Below, one piece after another: positions 52,164 through 60,536 of a stretch of 64,000 nt of DNA (its first letter is position 1; each line of letters opens with the position of its first letter). Both the position numbers and the translations under genes were made by a program. The notes under the pieces are model-generated. The model searched no databases and had not been told where the DNA came from. It worked only from the letters and a program-made list of their open reading frames with translations. This stretch comes from JAAFIP01 sp963775085 (GTDB taxonomy: Bacteria > Pseudomonadota > Gammaproteobacteria > Burkholderiales > Burkholderiaceae_C): the NCBI GenBank assembly GCA_963775085.1, contig CAVZHO010000003.1, positions 131,052 to 195,051 of the forward strand, read 5' to 3'.

Positions 52164-52490
52164 AGCTGTATGCCGTGTCGTTGACCGACGATGCAAAAAT
52201 TGACTTGCAAGACATCTATCGAATACATCGCAGAGCATGATGCGCCTGCCAAGGCCGACGCGGTGCTGGACAAACTGGAAGCCTTGGTTGAGTCGTTGAG
52301 CCGGTTTCCCGAGCGGGGCACTGTGACCAAAGAGCTGCGTGACGTGGGAATCAAGGACTACCGCGAGGTGTATTTCAAGCCTTACCGCGTGATCTACCGG
52401 GTATGGGCTGCACAGGTTTATGTGTACCTGATCGTTGATGGCAGGCGTGATATGCAAACGTTGCTGACCAGGCGATTGATGCGCGCCTGA
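52160..52490 (+). pseudogene. ParE/RelE toxin with a single-base frameshift
   Basis: ATG 52160 opens MKLYAVSLTDDAKIDLQDIY and then, at C52220, the frame slips and stops at TGA about 20 bases later. Dropping that one base gives the continuous toxin sequence EYIAEHDAPAKADAVLDKL, GTVTKELRDVGIKDYREVYF, PYRVIYRV and a full ParE C-terminus to 52490. As written the toxin would be about 24 residues; the antitoxin is intact. Confidence 0.8.
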
Positions 52491-52500
52491 TGCTCACATC

Positions 52501-53334
52501 TTATGTGCGCGCTGCTAGCAACGCATCGCAAAACTGCCTGAACCCCACCCCGCGCTCGCCCTGCGTCACGTAGCGCGGCAGGTGCGTGAGCTGCGCTGCA
52601 AAGCGGGCGATGTTGGCTACGCCGATGCTGTGAGTGAAGGCTTCAAACATGAGCTGGTCGTTGGTGGAGTCGCCTATATAGGCCCAGCGGTCCATCTCGC
52701 CCTCCAGGCTGCGGCCGTAGAGCTGCTGGGTGATCCAGCGCGCGCCTTGCAGTTTGTTGTGATCGCCAAACCAGCCGTTGATGTGGATGCTGCTGACGGT
52801 GGCGTGCATGCCTTGGCTTTGCATGAGCTGCACGACTTGGGCGATGCGCTCGGGCGGTAGCTGGGTGAACTCGCTGTGGTCAATGGCGATGTCGGTCTCG
52901 CGGCCGGGGCTGTCGGTGCTGCGCTGCGCGCCGGGTACTTCGCGCTCTATCTGCGCTAGCACTTGCTGCATTTTGGCGTAGTTTGTAGCTCGGGTGGAGG
53001 AATCTTGTTGATATAGTTTTGATAGCTGCTTACGTCCAGGCGACAAGGACATAGGGGGTATTTGATTGGTTTTTTTAAGTGCGACAGCACCATTCTCGGC
53101 CACGATGGCATCTACCGGCCAGCAGAGTGCAAATTCTTCGCTCCAGCCCACCGGGCGGCCGGTGATGGCCACCACGTGCAGGCCAGCGGCTTTCAAATCG
53201 TGCAGGGCTTGCAGCGCATCGGGGGTGATGGCCCCCTCGGTGGTCAAGGTGTCGTCAATGTCGGTGAACACGCCGATGATGTTGCGGCGGTGTTCGATGG
53301 GCCAGATTGACAGATTTTTCAAATGAGCTTTCAA
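52501..53334 (-). CDS. HAD-IIB phosphatase (mannosyl-3-phosphoglycerate or trehalose phosphate type)
   Basis: 277 residues. FTDIDDTLTTEG is motif I, VVAITGRPVGWSEEF motif II, and WAYIGDSTNDQLMFEAF motif IV with the metal-binding Asp pair. A C2-type cap lies between. A dispersed-repeat copy is read in frame as MSLSPGRKQLSKLYQQ (bases 53006-53057) in the cap region, in another phase from the copies in lnt and liuB. The exact sugar phosphate is unknown. Confidence 0.85.
   Translation of the reverse strand: MKAHLKNLSIWPIEHRRNIIGVFTDIDDTLTTEGAITPDALQALHDLKAAGLHVVAITGRPVGWSEEFALCWPVDAIVAENGAVALKKTNQIPPMSLSPGRKQLSKLYQQDSSTRATNYAKMQQVLAQIEREVPGAQRSTDSPGRETDIAIDHSEFTQLPPERIAQVVQLMQSQGMHATVSSIHINGWFGDHNKLQGARWITQQLYGRSLEGEMDRWAYIGDSTNDQLMFEAFTHSIGVANIARFAAQLTHLPRYVTQGERGVGFRQFCDALLAART
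53006..53057 (-). repeat. Dispersed palindromic repeat, copy 12 (inside the HAD-IIB gene)
   Basis: On the + strand: TTGTTGATATAGTTTTGATA, then GCTGCTTACGTCCAGG and CGACAAGGACATAGGGGG. It lies in frame on the - strand gene. Confidence 0.85.
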
Positions 53335-53410
53335 GATTGTGAAATGAAAAAATCAGATGAATCAAGTCTTGCTGCGAAGCTTCATTCGATGGATGTTGAT
53401 AAATATTGCA

Positions 53411-53435
53411 ATTGTGCAAGTACCGCATGCACAAT
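53411..53435. terminator. Hairpin between prfC and the HAD-IIB gene
   Basis: ATTGTGCA, nine-base loop, TGCACAAT, just after the prfC stop and upstream of the HAD-IIB gene. There is no clear T run; it may be a weak terminator or an operator. Confidence 0.45.
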
Positions 53436-53439
53436 CTCC

Positions 53440-55071
53440 TTAACCCTTCTGCAACACCAAACCCGCATGCTCCCGCAGCGCATGGAACTTGATATTCGGG
53501 TGGCGTTCCTGCGTCAGGCGCAGGTCGTACGGTGAGGTGAGTAGATAGGCCAGGGTGTCGGCACCGTCCAGCGCCAGCTTGCCAGCGTTCTTTTCGGTAA
53601 ACACTTTCAGCTCTTCGGGCGTATCGGCCGTCACCCAGCGCGCGCCTACGTAGCTACTGCTCATCAGGCGGCAGTCCACGCCGTACTCGCCTTTCAGGCG
53701 GTGCTGCACCACTTCAAACTGCAGTTGCCCAATGGCGCCCAGCAGCATGTTGCCGCCCATGTGCGGTCTGAATACTTGGATGGCACCTTCTTCGCCCAGC
53801 TGGATCAGGCCTTGCTGGAGCTGTTTGCTCTTCATGGGGTTGGCCAGCTCGACGGTTTGGAACAGCTCGGGCGCGAAGAAGGGCAGGCCGGTGTATTGCA
53901 GGTCGGCCTGGTCGGCGCGGCCTGCGGTGATGGTGTCACCCAGCTGCACGCCGCCATGGGTGGTAAAGCCGATGATGTCGCCGGCGTAGGCCTCTTCTAC
54001 GGCCTCGCGCCGCTGCGACATGAAGGTGACGACCGAGGTGGGGCGAAGCTCTTTCGCGGTGCGCTGCACCTTGAGCTTCATGCCTGCCTCGTACTTGCCC
54101 GAGCACATGCGCACAAAGGCAATGCGGTCGCGGTGCGATGGGTCCATATTGGCCTGCACTTTAAACACCACGCCGCTAAAGCCTTCGTCCTCGGGCTGCA
54201 CCACCACCGCATTGCCGCTCTTGCCGCTGCTGGTGCGTGGGTGGGGCTGCGGGGCCAGATCGACCAGCGCGTCCAGCACTTCCTGCACGCCAAAGTTGTT
54301 CACGCCCGAGCCAAAGAACACGGGGGTTTGCTTGGCGGCAAAAAAGGCTTCTTGGTCAAACGTGGGCGCTGCGCCTTGCAGCAGCTCGATGTTGCCTTGC
54401 GCCAGTTCAAACTCGTGGCCAAAGCGTTTGAGCAGCTCGTCCTTTTGCGACAGGGCAATGGTCTCGTCTTGCGACTCGTCCACCTTGTCGTTGCCCGCTT
54501 TGAATAAGCGCATATGCTGCTTGCGCAAATCCACAATGCCGCCAAACTGCTTGCCCTGGCCCACCGGCCAGGTCATGGGCACGCAGGGCATGCCCAGGGC
54601 TTGCTCAATCTCGTCCAGCAGCTCGATCGGGTCGCGGCCCTCGCGGTCCATCTTGTTCACAAAGGTCATGATGGGCGTATTGCGCTGGCGGCACACTTCA
54701 ATCAGGCGCTTGGTCTGCGGCTCCACGCCGTTGGCCGCGTCAATCACCATCAGCGCGCTGTCTACGGCGGTGAGCACGCGGTAGGTGTCCTCACTAAAGT
54801 CTTTGTGGCCGGGCGTGTCCAGCAGGTTGATGACGCTGTCACGGTACAGCATTTGCATGACCGATGAGGCCACCGAAATGCCGCGCTGCTTTTCAATCTC
54901 CATCCAATCGCTGGTGGCGTGGCGCGTGGCCTTGCGCGCCTTCACGCTGCCCGCAATGTGGATGGCACCCGAGAACAGCAAGAGCTTTTCGGTCAGCGTG
55001 GTTTTGCCTGCGTCGGGGTGCGAGATGATGGCGAAGGTGCGGCGGCGGCGGGTTTCTAGTGCGTAGGTCAC
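53440..55071 (-). CDS. prfC: Peptide chain release factor 3
   Basis: 543 residues, full length. The GTPase domain has the P-loop ISHPDAGKTTLTEKLLL, INLLDTPGHKDFSEDTYRVL (switch II, DTPGH) and TFVNKMDREGRDP (NKMD). The RF3-specific FPAGSG-like region and the C-terminal blocks RTAKELRPTSVVTFMSQRREAVEEAYAGDI and FRPHMGGNMLLGAIGQLQFEV are present. It recycles RF1/RF2 on the ribosome. On the - strand, reading away from the upstream ParDE pair. Confidence 0.97.
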   Translation of the reverse strand: MTYALETRRRRTFAIISHPDAGKTTLTEKLLLFSGAIHIAGSVKARKATRHATSDWMEIEKQRGISVASSVMQMLYRDSVINLLDTPGHKDFSEDTYRVLTAVDSALMVIDAANGVEPQTKRLIEVCRQRNTPIMTFVNKMDREGRDPIELLDEIEQALGMPCVPMTWPVGQGKQFGGIVDLRKQHMRLFKAGNDKVDESQDETIALSQKDELLKRFGHEFELAQGNIELLQGAAPTFDQEAFFAAKQTPVFFGSGVNNFGVQEVLDALVDLAPQPHPRTSSGKSGNAVVVQPEDEGFSGVVFKVQANMDPSHRDRIAFVRMCSGKYEAGMKLKVQRTAKELRPTSVVTFMSQRREAVEEAYAGDIIGFTTHGGVQLGDTITAGRADQADLQYTGLPFFAPELFQTVELANPMKSKQLQQGLIQLGEEGAIQVFRPHMGGNMLLGAIGQLQFEVVQHRLKGEYGVDCRLMSSSYVGARWVTADTPEELKVFTEKNAGKLALDGADTLAYLLTSPYDLRLTQERHPNIKFHALREHAGLVLQKG

Positions 55072-55083
55072 GGGCGGTTCAAC

Positions 55084-55392
55084 TTAAGGTTCTAAATGCT
55101 TGGGAATATCTGAGGCTTGGTGCAGTACACGCACCACTTCAATCTTGTGCGGATGGTCAAAATAAAAAATCACATACGGGAACTGGCTCAGGCACCATAC
55201 CCGCAAACCTGCCAAGCCCAGTTGCAGGCCCCAGCGCGGCGAGCCGGTGCCTGGGTTGCGCTGCAAGTGCAGTAAAGCTGCGTCCAGCGCACGCGCCAGA
55301 TCGGGCACCATATGCAGGGCATACGCTTCGAAATAGGTGCGCGCCTGCTCCATGTCGTGCAGCGCACGACGCTGTATCAGCAAGGCTTTCAT
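55084..55392 (-). CDS. parE: ParE-type toxin
   Basis: 102 residues: RRALHDMEQARTYFEAYALHMVPDLARALDAALLHLQRNP, then GLQLGLAGLRVWCLSQFPYVIFYFDHPHKIEVVRVLHQASDIP, the RelE/ParE core with a conserved Phe-Pro-Tyr strand. It probably poisons gyrase. It overlaps parD by four bases. Intact. Confidence 0.9.
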   Translation of the reverse strand: MKALLIQRRALHDMEQARTYFEAYALHMVPDLARALDAALLHLQRNPGTGSPRWGLQLGLAGLRVWCLSQFPYVIFYFDHPHKIEVVRVLHQASDIPKHLEP

Positions 55393-55679
55393 GCGGCTTT
55401 GCGCGAGCGCTCGGTGCGGGGCTTTTCTAACGTGGGTAGCGGGGCCCCCGAGGCAGCTAAAAATTCAGCGCGCAAGTCCTTCCACTCGCCCGCAGGGCCA
55501 GAGGCAATGCCCTCCTCAATCAGCGCTTTTAAGCGCTCCTCAGCCTGGCGTTCTTCGTCCCGCCGCACCAAGTCACGCATGTACTCGCTGGCAGAGCTAT
55601 ATCCCCGCGCCTTGATGCGCGAGTCCACAAAAGACTTCAGGTCTTCGGTCAGCGAAATGTTCATGGTCACGGTGGTCAT
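55389..55679 (-). CDS. parD: ParD-type (ribbon-helix-helix) antitoxin
   Basis: 96 residues. TTVTMNISLTEDLKSFVDSRIKARGYSSASEYMRDLVRRDEERQ is the ParD/CopG DNA-binding domain. The long acidic/basic C-terminal tail (LRAEFLAASG to TERSRKAA) wraps the toxin. Located upstream of, and coupled to, the ParE gene. It lies immediately before the ahcY riboswitch region on the opposite strand. Confidence 0.93.
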   Translation of the reverse strand: MTTVTMNISLTEDLKSFVDSRIKARGYSSASEYMRDLVRRDEERQAEERLKALIEEGIASGPAGEWKDLRAEFLAASGAPLPTLEKPRTERSRKAA

Positions 55680-55778
55680 GCAGGGTATTTTAGCAGTTTG
55701 GCAAAGATTGCCAACATCATTGCGGCAACTAAAACTGGGTTGAAAGGGGATAAAACTGGTGCTTACCCTGCATTACGC

Positions 55779-55784
55779 TAAAAT
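55779..55784 (+). promoter_or_regulatory. -10 element before the SAH riboswitch
   Basis: TAAAAT at 55779-55784 would start transcription at about 55792, at the first base of the riboswitch fold. No convincing -35 was found. Confidence 0.4.
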
Positions 55785-55792
55785 ACGCCCAT

Positions 55793-55886
55793 CCGAGGAG
55801 CGCTGCAGGTCACGCAAAGTGATCGAGGCTCGGAAACGCCGCTTGAATATGGTTTTAAGTGGTTCAAGTTTCTAACTGCGCTCACC
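55793..55886 (+). ncRNA. S-adenosylhomocysteine (SAH) riboswitch
   Basis: CCGAGGAGCGCTGCAGG and GAGGCTCGGAAACGCCGC with the closing ACTGCGCTCACCC match the conserved core of the SAH riboswitch class (GAGGAGCGCTGC, AGGCTCGG and NGCGCTCA). It lies 80 bases before ahcY. High SAH should raise ahcY expression. A further stem, CTCACC...GGTGAG (55880-55908), is the likely expression platform. The second element differs at a few bases from the textbook consensus. Confidence 0.9.
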
Positions 55887-55965
55887 CACTGAAAACGGTG
55901 CGGTGAGTGCCCCGGCAATCCCCCTACCTGCATTCAGTGGCTCGTTCTAACTTACGGAGCTAAAC

Positions 55966-57414
55966 ATGAACGCTGTAGTGAAACCCCTGAAAAAACAAGA
56001 TTACGCCATTGCGGATTTGTCCTTGGCCGCTTTTGGCCGCAAAGAAATGAACATCGCCGAGACCGAGATGCCCGGCTTGATGGCGATTCGTGAAGAGTTC
56101 TCCAAGAGCAAGCCGCTCAAGGGCGCGCGTATCACTGGCTCGCTGCACATGACGATTCAAACCGCCGTGCTGGTCGAGACCCTGCAAGCCCTGGGCGCTG
56201 ACGTGCGCTGGGCTTCGTGCAACATTTTCTCTACCCAAGACCACGCCGCTTCGGCGCTGGTAGCGCAGGGCACCCCCGTGTTTGCCTACAAAGGCGAGAC
56301 GCTTAAAGACTACTGGGACTACACCCACCGCATTTTTGAATTCGGCGACAAGGGCAGCAAGACCGAAGGCCCCAACATGATTTTGGACGACGGTGGCGAT
56401 GCAACCCTGCTGATGCACCTGGGTACCAAGGCCGAAAAGGACCTCAAGGTCATCAGCAAGCCTGGCAGCGAAGAAGAGATCGAGCTGTTTGCCGCCATTA
56501 AGGCCAAGCTACGCATCGACCCTACCTGGTACAGCCGCCGTTTGAAAAACATCATTGGCGTCACCGAAGAAACCACCACCGGCGTGCTGCGTTTGAACGA
56601 AATGTCTGCCAAGGGCACCTTGGCCATGCGCGCCATCAACGTGAACGACTCGGTGACCAAGAGCAAGTTTGACAACCTGTATGGCTGCCGTGAGAGCCTG
56701 GTCGACGCTATCAAGCGCGCCACCGACGTGATGATCGCCGGCAAGGTAGCCGTCGTCACCGGCTACGGCGACGTGGGCAAGGGCTCTGCCCAGGCTTTGC
56801 GCGCACTGAGCGCCCAGGTATGGGTGACCGAAGTCGACCCGATCAACGCCCTGCAAGCCGCGATGGAAGGCTACAAAGTGGTGACCATGGAGTACGCTGC
56901 CGACAAGGCCGACATTTTTGTGTCGGCCACCGGCAACAAAAACGTCATCACCTACGCCCACATGGCCGCCATGAAAGACCAGGCTATCGTTTGCAACATT
57001 GGCCACTTTGACAACGAGATCGACGTCGCATCGCTGGAAAAATGCAAGTGGGAAGAGATCAAGCCCCAGGTGGACCATGTGATCTTCCCCGCCAAGGGCA
57101 AGACACCCTCCAAGCGCATCATCCTGCTGGCCAAGGGCCGCCTGGTGAACCTGGGTTGCGGCACCGGCCACCCCAGCTTTGTGATGAGTTCGAGCTTTGC
57201 CAATCAGACGATTGCGCAGATCGAGCTGTTTACCAAGCAAAAAGAGTACAAAGTAGGTCAGGTGTATGTGTTGCCCAAGCATTTGGACGAAAAGGTCGCC
57301 CGCCTGCACCTGAAAAAGGTCGGCGCGGTGCTGACCGAGCTGACCAAGGAGCAGGCGGCCTATATTGGTGTCAGCGTGAACGGCCCGTACAAGGCCAACA
57401 CGTATCGCTACTAG
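55966..57414 (+). CDS. ahcY: Adenosylhomocysteinase
   Basis: Splits S-adenosylhomocysteine into adenosine and homocysteine with bound NAD. 482 residues, normal length. Family blocks: YAIADLSLAAFGRKEMNIAE, LKGARITGSLHMTIQTAVLVETL, the NAD loop VTGYGDVGKGSAQALRAL (around residue 266), DNLYGCRESLVDAI, ETTTGVLRLNEM and the C-terminal VNGPYKANTYRY. Controlled by the SAH riboswitch. It starts an operon with tlyA and metF. Confidence 0.97.
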   Translation: MNAVVKPLKKQDYAIADLSLAAFGRKEMNIAETEMPGLMAIREEFSKSKPLKGARITGSLHMTIQTAVLVETLQALGADVRWASCNIFSTQDHAASALVAQGTPVFAYKGETLKDYWDYTHRIFEFGDKGSKTEGPNMILDDGGDATLLMHLGTKAEKDLKVISKPGSEEEIELFAAIKAKLRIDPTWYSRRLKNIIGVTEETTTGVLRLNEMSAKGTLAMRAINVNDSVTKSKFDNLYGCRESLVDAIKRATDVMIAGKVAVVTGYGDVGKGSAQALRALSAQVWVTEVDPINALQAAMEGYKVVTMEYAADKADIFVSATGNKNVITYAHMAAMKDQAIVCNIGHFDNEIDVASLEKCKWEEIKPQVDHVIFPAKGKTPSKRIILLAKGRLVNLGCGTGHPSFVMSSSFANQTIAQIELFTKQKEYKVGQVYVLPKHLDEKVARLHLKKVGAVLTELTKEQAAYIGVSVNGPYKANTYRY

Positions 57415-57426
57415 GCGCCAGCGCCC

Positions 57427-58224
57427 ATGCGCGCCGACCAACTCCTGGTGCACCGCGGCCTGGCTGCCTCGCGCAGCCAGGCCGCGCGCCTGATTGAATC
57501 AGGCGCGCGCTGGTTGCACCGTGGCCAGTGGAAGCCGCTGCGCAAAAGCGATGACTTGCTGGAAGACGCGCAGATTGAACTGAGTGATGCCGCCGAGGCC
57601 AAATACGTCTCGCGCGGGGGCCTCAAGCTGGAAGCTGCCTTGCTGGCCAGTGGCGTGGATGTGCAGGGCAAGGTCTGCCTGGACATCGGCCAATCGACCG
57701 GCGGCTTTACCGACTGCCTGTTGCAGCAAGGTGCCAGCGGGGTGGTGGGCATCGATGTGGGGCATGGTCAGCTGCATCCGCGGCTGCGCGCCCACCCACA
57801 GGTAGTGTGTGTCGAGAAGATCAATGCCCGCACCCTGATTGCTACTGATTTAGTAGCTGCTTGCGTCCACTATCCATGGACTACCGGCCTATTTGATAGA
57901 AAAATGCAGGATGGAGAGATAGGTTGCGAAGTCATCGTGGGCGATGTGTCCTTTATCTCGCAAACCTTGATCATCGAGACCCTGGTGGGCTTGCTCCAAC
58001 CCGGTGGCGACTTGCTGATGCTGGTGAAACCGCAGTTTGAATTGCAGCCCGAGCAGATAGGCAAGGGCGGCATTGTCAAAGACCCGGCGCATTACGCCGA
58101 GGTAGAGCAGCGCATCCGCAGCGCCTATGCCAAGCAGGGCCTGCAGGTGCGAAAATATTTTGACAGCCCGATCGAGGGCGGCGATGGTAACCGCGAATTT
58201 TTTGTCCACGCGGTGCATTCGTAA
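57427..58224 (+). CDS. tlyA: TlyA-family rRNA 2'-O-methyltransferase (S4 + FtsJ-like)
   Basis: 265 residues. Residues ~1-60 are an S4 domain (MRADQLLVHRGLAASRSQAARLIESG). KYVSRGGLKLEAAL is the characteristic junction. The methyltransferase has CLDIGQSTGGFTDCLLQQGA (motif I; Gln replaces the more usual Ala) and VVGIDVGHGQLHPRL. A dispersed-repeat copy is in frame at about residues 137-156 (LIATDLVAACVHYPWTTGLF). It makes and uses SAM, fitting the methyl-cycle operon; 12 bases after ahcY. Confidence 0.88.
   Translation: MRADQLLVHRGLAASRSQAARLIESGARWLHRGQWKPLRKSDDLLEDAQIELSDAAEAKYVSRGGLKLEAALLASGVDVQGKVCLDIGQSTGGFTDCLLQQGASGVVGIDVGHGQLHPRLRAHPQVVCVEKINARTLIATDLVAACVHYPWTTGLFDRKMQDGEIGCEVIVGDVSFISQTLIIETLVGLLQPGGDLLMLVKPQFELQPEQIGKGGIVKDPAHYAEVEQRIRSAYAKQGLQVRKYFDSPIEGGDGNREFFVHAVHS
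57837..57893 (-). repeat. Dispersed palindromic repeat, copy 13 (inside tlyA)
   Basis: ATTGCTACTGATTTAGTAGC, then TGCTTGCGTCCACTATCCA and TGGACTACCGGCCTATTT. In frame it codes for IATDLVAACVHYPWTTGLF, in the same phase as copy 2 in lnt. Confidence 0.8.
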
Positions 58225-58239
58225 ACCGGAAAGAACGCT

Positions 58240-59079
58240 ATGGAAAAACCAACATGCCCCGTCAGTTTTGAATTTTTCCCACCCAAAACACCCGAGGGCG
58301 TGGAAAAGCTGGTGGGCGTGCGCCACAAGCTCTACGCGCTCAAACCCCAGTTTTTCAGCGTGACGTACGGCGCAGGCGGCTCGACACAAGATGGCACCCT
58401 GCAGACCGTGCGGGCCATCATCGCTGACGGACATCAGGCCGCCCCGCATTTCTCGTGCATTGGCTCCACCAAAGACAGCGTGCGTGCGCAACTGGCTACC
58501 TTTAAAGAAGCAGGCATCCAGCGCATGGTGGCACTGCGTGGCGACTTGCCCAGTGGCTACGGCGCGTTCGGCGAGTTCAAATACGCCAGCGAGCTGGTTG
58601 AATTCATCCGCACCGAGACGGGCAACCACTTTCATATCGAGGTCGGTTGCTACCCCGAGGTGCACCCCCAGGCGCGCACACCCGAATCGGATATGGCGGC
58701 GTATTTGGTCAAGGTCAAGGCCGGTGCCAGCAGTGCCATTACGCAGTACTTTTTTAACAGCGACGCGTATTTTCGCTTCGTGGACGATGCGCACAAGCTG
58801 GGTGCTACGATCCCTGTGGTGCCCGGCATCATGCCCATCCTCAGCTCGTCCCAGCTCATGCGCTTCTCTGATGCCTGCGGTGCCGAGATCCCGCGCTGGA
58901 TTCGCCTGCGCCTGCAAGCCTATGGCGACGACAGCGCGTCCATCAAAGCCTTTGGCCTGGACGTGGTGACCGACCTGTGTGACCAGTTGCGCAATGCGGG
59001 CGTGCCGGGGCTGCATTTCTACACCATGAACCAGTCTGCGGCCAGCACCGAGATATGCAAACGCTTGGGGCTGGCCTAG
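58240..59079 (+). CDS. metF: 5,10-methylenetetrahydrofolate reductase
   Basis: FAD enzyme that makes 5-methyl-THF for homocysteine methylation. 279 residues: PVSFEFFPPKTPEGVEKL (catalytic Glu region), SVTYGAGGSTQDGTLQTV, PHFSCIGSTKDSVR, LRGDLPSGYGAFGEFKYASELVEFI, IEVGCYPEVHPQA and GADSDAYFRFVDDAHK-like TQYFFNSDAYFRF. Together with ahcY it closes the methyl cycle. 15 bases after tlyA. Confidence 0.97.
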   Translation: MEKPTCPVSFEFFPPKTPEGVEKLVGVRHKLYALKPQFFSVTYGAGGSTQDGTLQTVRAIIADGHQAAPHFSCIGSTKDSVRAQLATFKEAGIQRMVALRGDLPSGYGAFGEFKYASELVEFIRTETGNHFHIEVGCYPEVHPQARTPESDMAAYLVKVKAGASSAITQYFFNSDAYFRFVDDAHKLGATIPVVPGIMPILSSSQLMRFSDACGAEIPRWIRLRLQAYGDDSASIKAFGLDVVTDLCDQLRNAGVPGLHFYTMNQSAASTEICKRLGLA

Positions 59080-59081
59080 GC

Positions 59082-59477
59082 ATGCCAGGCCGCATGCTGC
59101 GCAGCCTGCAGCACGCATGTGTGTGCCTGGGCTTGGTCGCGTGTGCCGCAACAAAGGGTGCAGAGCCCAGGGCGCCCGACGCGCCTGCGCAATGGGTAGA
59201 AACGGGAGTGGCCTCAGTCTACGCCAGCAAGTTTCAGGGTCGGCGCACTGCCAGCGGCGAGCCCTACAACGGCCAGATATTAAGCGCTGCGCACCCGAGT
59301 TTGCCTTTTGGTTCGTTGGTGCGCGTCAGGTCCCTCGCCAATGGCAAAACGGTGGTAGTACGCATCAATGACCGGGGTCCCTTTGTAGAGGGTCGCATCA
59401 TTGACCTGAGCCGCGCGGCGGCGCAGGCGCTGCGGCTGCGTGGACTGGTGCAGGTAGAGATCGAGCAATTGCGTTAA
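59082..59477 (+). CDS. rlpA: RlpA-like septal ring lipoprotein (DPBB domain)
   Basis: About 131 residues. The N-terminus carries a lipoprotein signal with the lipobox LVAC (residues ~19-22). A single double-psi beta-barrel domain follows: GVASVYASKFQGRRTASGEPYNG, AAHPSLPFGSLVRVRSLANGKTVVVRINDRGPFVEGRIIDLSRAAAQAL (Asp in NDRGPF is the likely catalytic residue). A SPOR domain is absent, so it is a short RlpA form. ATG 59082 is used because the longer frame overlaps metF. It probably acts on septal peptidoglycan in the periplasm. Confidence 0.88.
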   Translation: MPGRMLRSLQHACVCLGLVACAATKGAEPRAPDAPAQWVETGVASVYASKFQGRRTASGEPYNGQILSAAHPSLPFGSLVRVRSLANGKTVVVRINDRGPFVEGRIIDLSRAAAQALRLRGLVQVEIEQLR

Positions 59478-59502
59478 GCGTGCCACCCGTTTTGTACGAA
59501 TG

Positions 59503-59528
59503 AAAATCCCTCCGTGCGGGAGATTTTT
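59503..59528 (+). terminator. Intrinsic terminator after rlpA
   Basis: AAATCCCTCC, loop GTGC, GGGAGATTTTTT; stem with one bulge and a T run. Confidence 0.75.
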
Positions 59529-59617
59529 TCATCCCGGCTGACATATCATGGTGCTTTATCCGGGCTCGTCTGAGTCTGGAGCCTCTGGCACTGCGGTGCC
59601 AATTACCGGAGACCAAG

Positions 59618-60532
59618 ATGAGCAACGTGACGTGGACGGGCGGTGTAGAGCACTGGACGCAAAAAGGCGATATCAAACTATTTCTTTGGGAAAAAAAAGC
59701 CAACCCCAAGGTGCCGCATGCGGGCACGATATTTTTTATCCATGGCTCGTCCATGGCCTCGCAGCCGACCTTTGACCTCAGCGTGCCCGGCCGAGCCGAT
59801 TCGTCGCCCATGGACTGGTTTGCCGCCCGGGGCTTCGATACCTGGACCATGGACAACGAGGGCTATGGCCGCTCGGACAAGCACCGTGACATCAACTTTG
59901 ACATCAGCAACGGCGCCGACGACCTGGCCGCTGGCAGTGCCTACATCATGGCCAAGACGGGTGCCAAATCTTTGCTGCTGTACGGCATATCGTCCGGCGC
60001 ATTGAAGGCCGCGCTATTTGCCGAGCGCCACCCCGAGCGCGTGGCCAAAATTGCGCTGGATGCTTTTGTTTGGACTGGCGCGGGCAGCCACACGCTTGCG
60101 CAGCGCAAGAAAAAGTTGCCCGAGTTTTTGGCCAAAAACCGCCGCCCGATCGACCGCGCTTTTGTGCACAGCATCTTTGACCGCGACCATCCCGGCACAG
60201 CCGACGAGGCCACCATCGAAGCCTTTGCCGATGCTATTTTGACGCTGGACGACTCCATGCCCACCGGCACCTATGTAGACATGTGCTCCAAGCTGCCGTT
60301 GCTTGACCCCAAGAAATTACTCGCACCCACCATCGTCTTGCGCGGTGAGTTTGACGGCATCGCGGGGCTGGACGATTTGATTGATTTTTACAAACTGCTG
60401 CCCAATTCGAACAAGCAGTTCAGCGTGATGGCGGGTATTTCCCATGCCAGTTTCCAGCAAAAGAACTATAAGATGGTCTACCAGATTCTGCACAGCTTCT
60501 TCACCATGCCAGAGCCTGCCTACTTGGGGTAA
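59618..60532 (+). CDS. Alpha/beta-hydrolase
   Basis: 304 residues. FFIHGSSMASQPTFDLSV is the oxyanion strand; the nucleophile is Ser in LLYGISSGALKAALFA (G-x-S-S-G). WTMDNEGYGRSDKHRDINF and a late Asp/His pair in VLRGEFDGIAGLDDLIDF and AGISHASFQQK complete the fold. A small-molecule esterase or epoxide/haloalkane-type hydrolase is likely; no specific substrate. It is followed after four bases by the Bug receptor. Confidence 0.85.
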   Translation: MSNVTWTGGVEHWTQKGDIKLFLWEKKANPKVPHAGTIFFIHGSSMASQPTFDLSVPGRADSSPMDWFAARGFDTWTMDNEGYGRSDKHRDINFDISNGADDLAAGSAYIMAKTGAKSLLLYGISSGALKAALFAERHPERVAKIALDAFVWTGAGSHTLAQRKKKLPEFLAKNRRPIDRAFVHSIFDRDHPGTADEATIEAFADAILTLDDSMPTGTYVDMCSKLPLLDPKKLLAPTIVLRGEFDGIAGLDDLIDFYKLLPNSNKQFSVMAGISHASFQQKNYKMVYQILHSFFTMPEPAYLG

Positions 60533-60536
60533 TACG

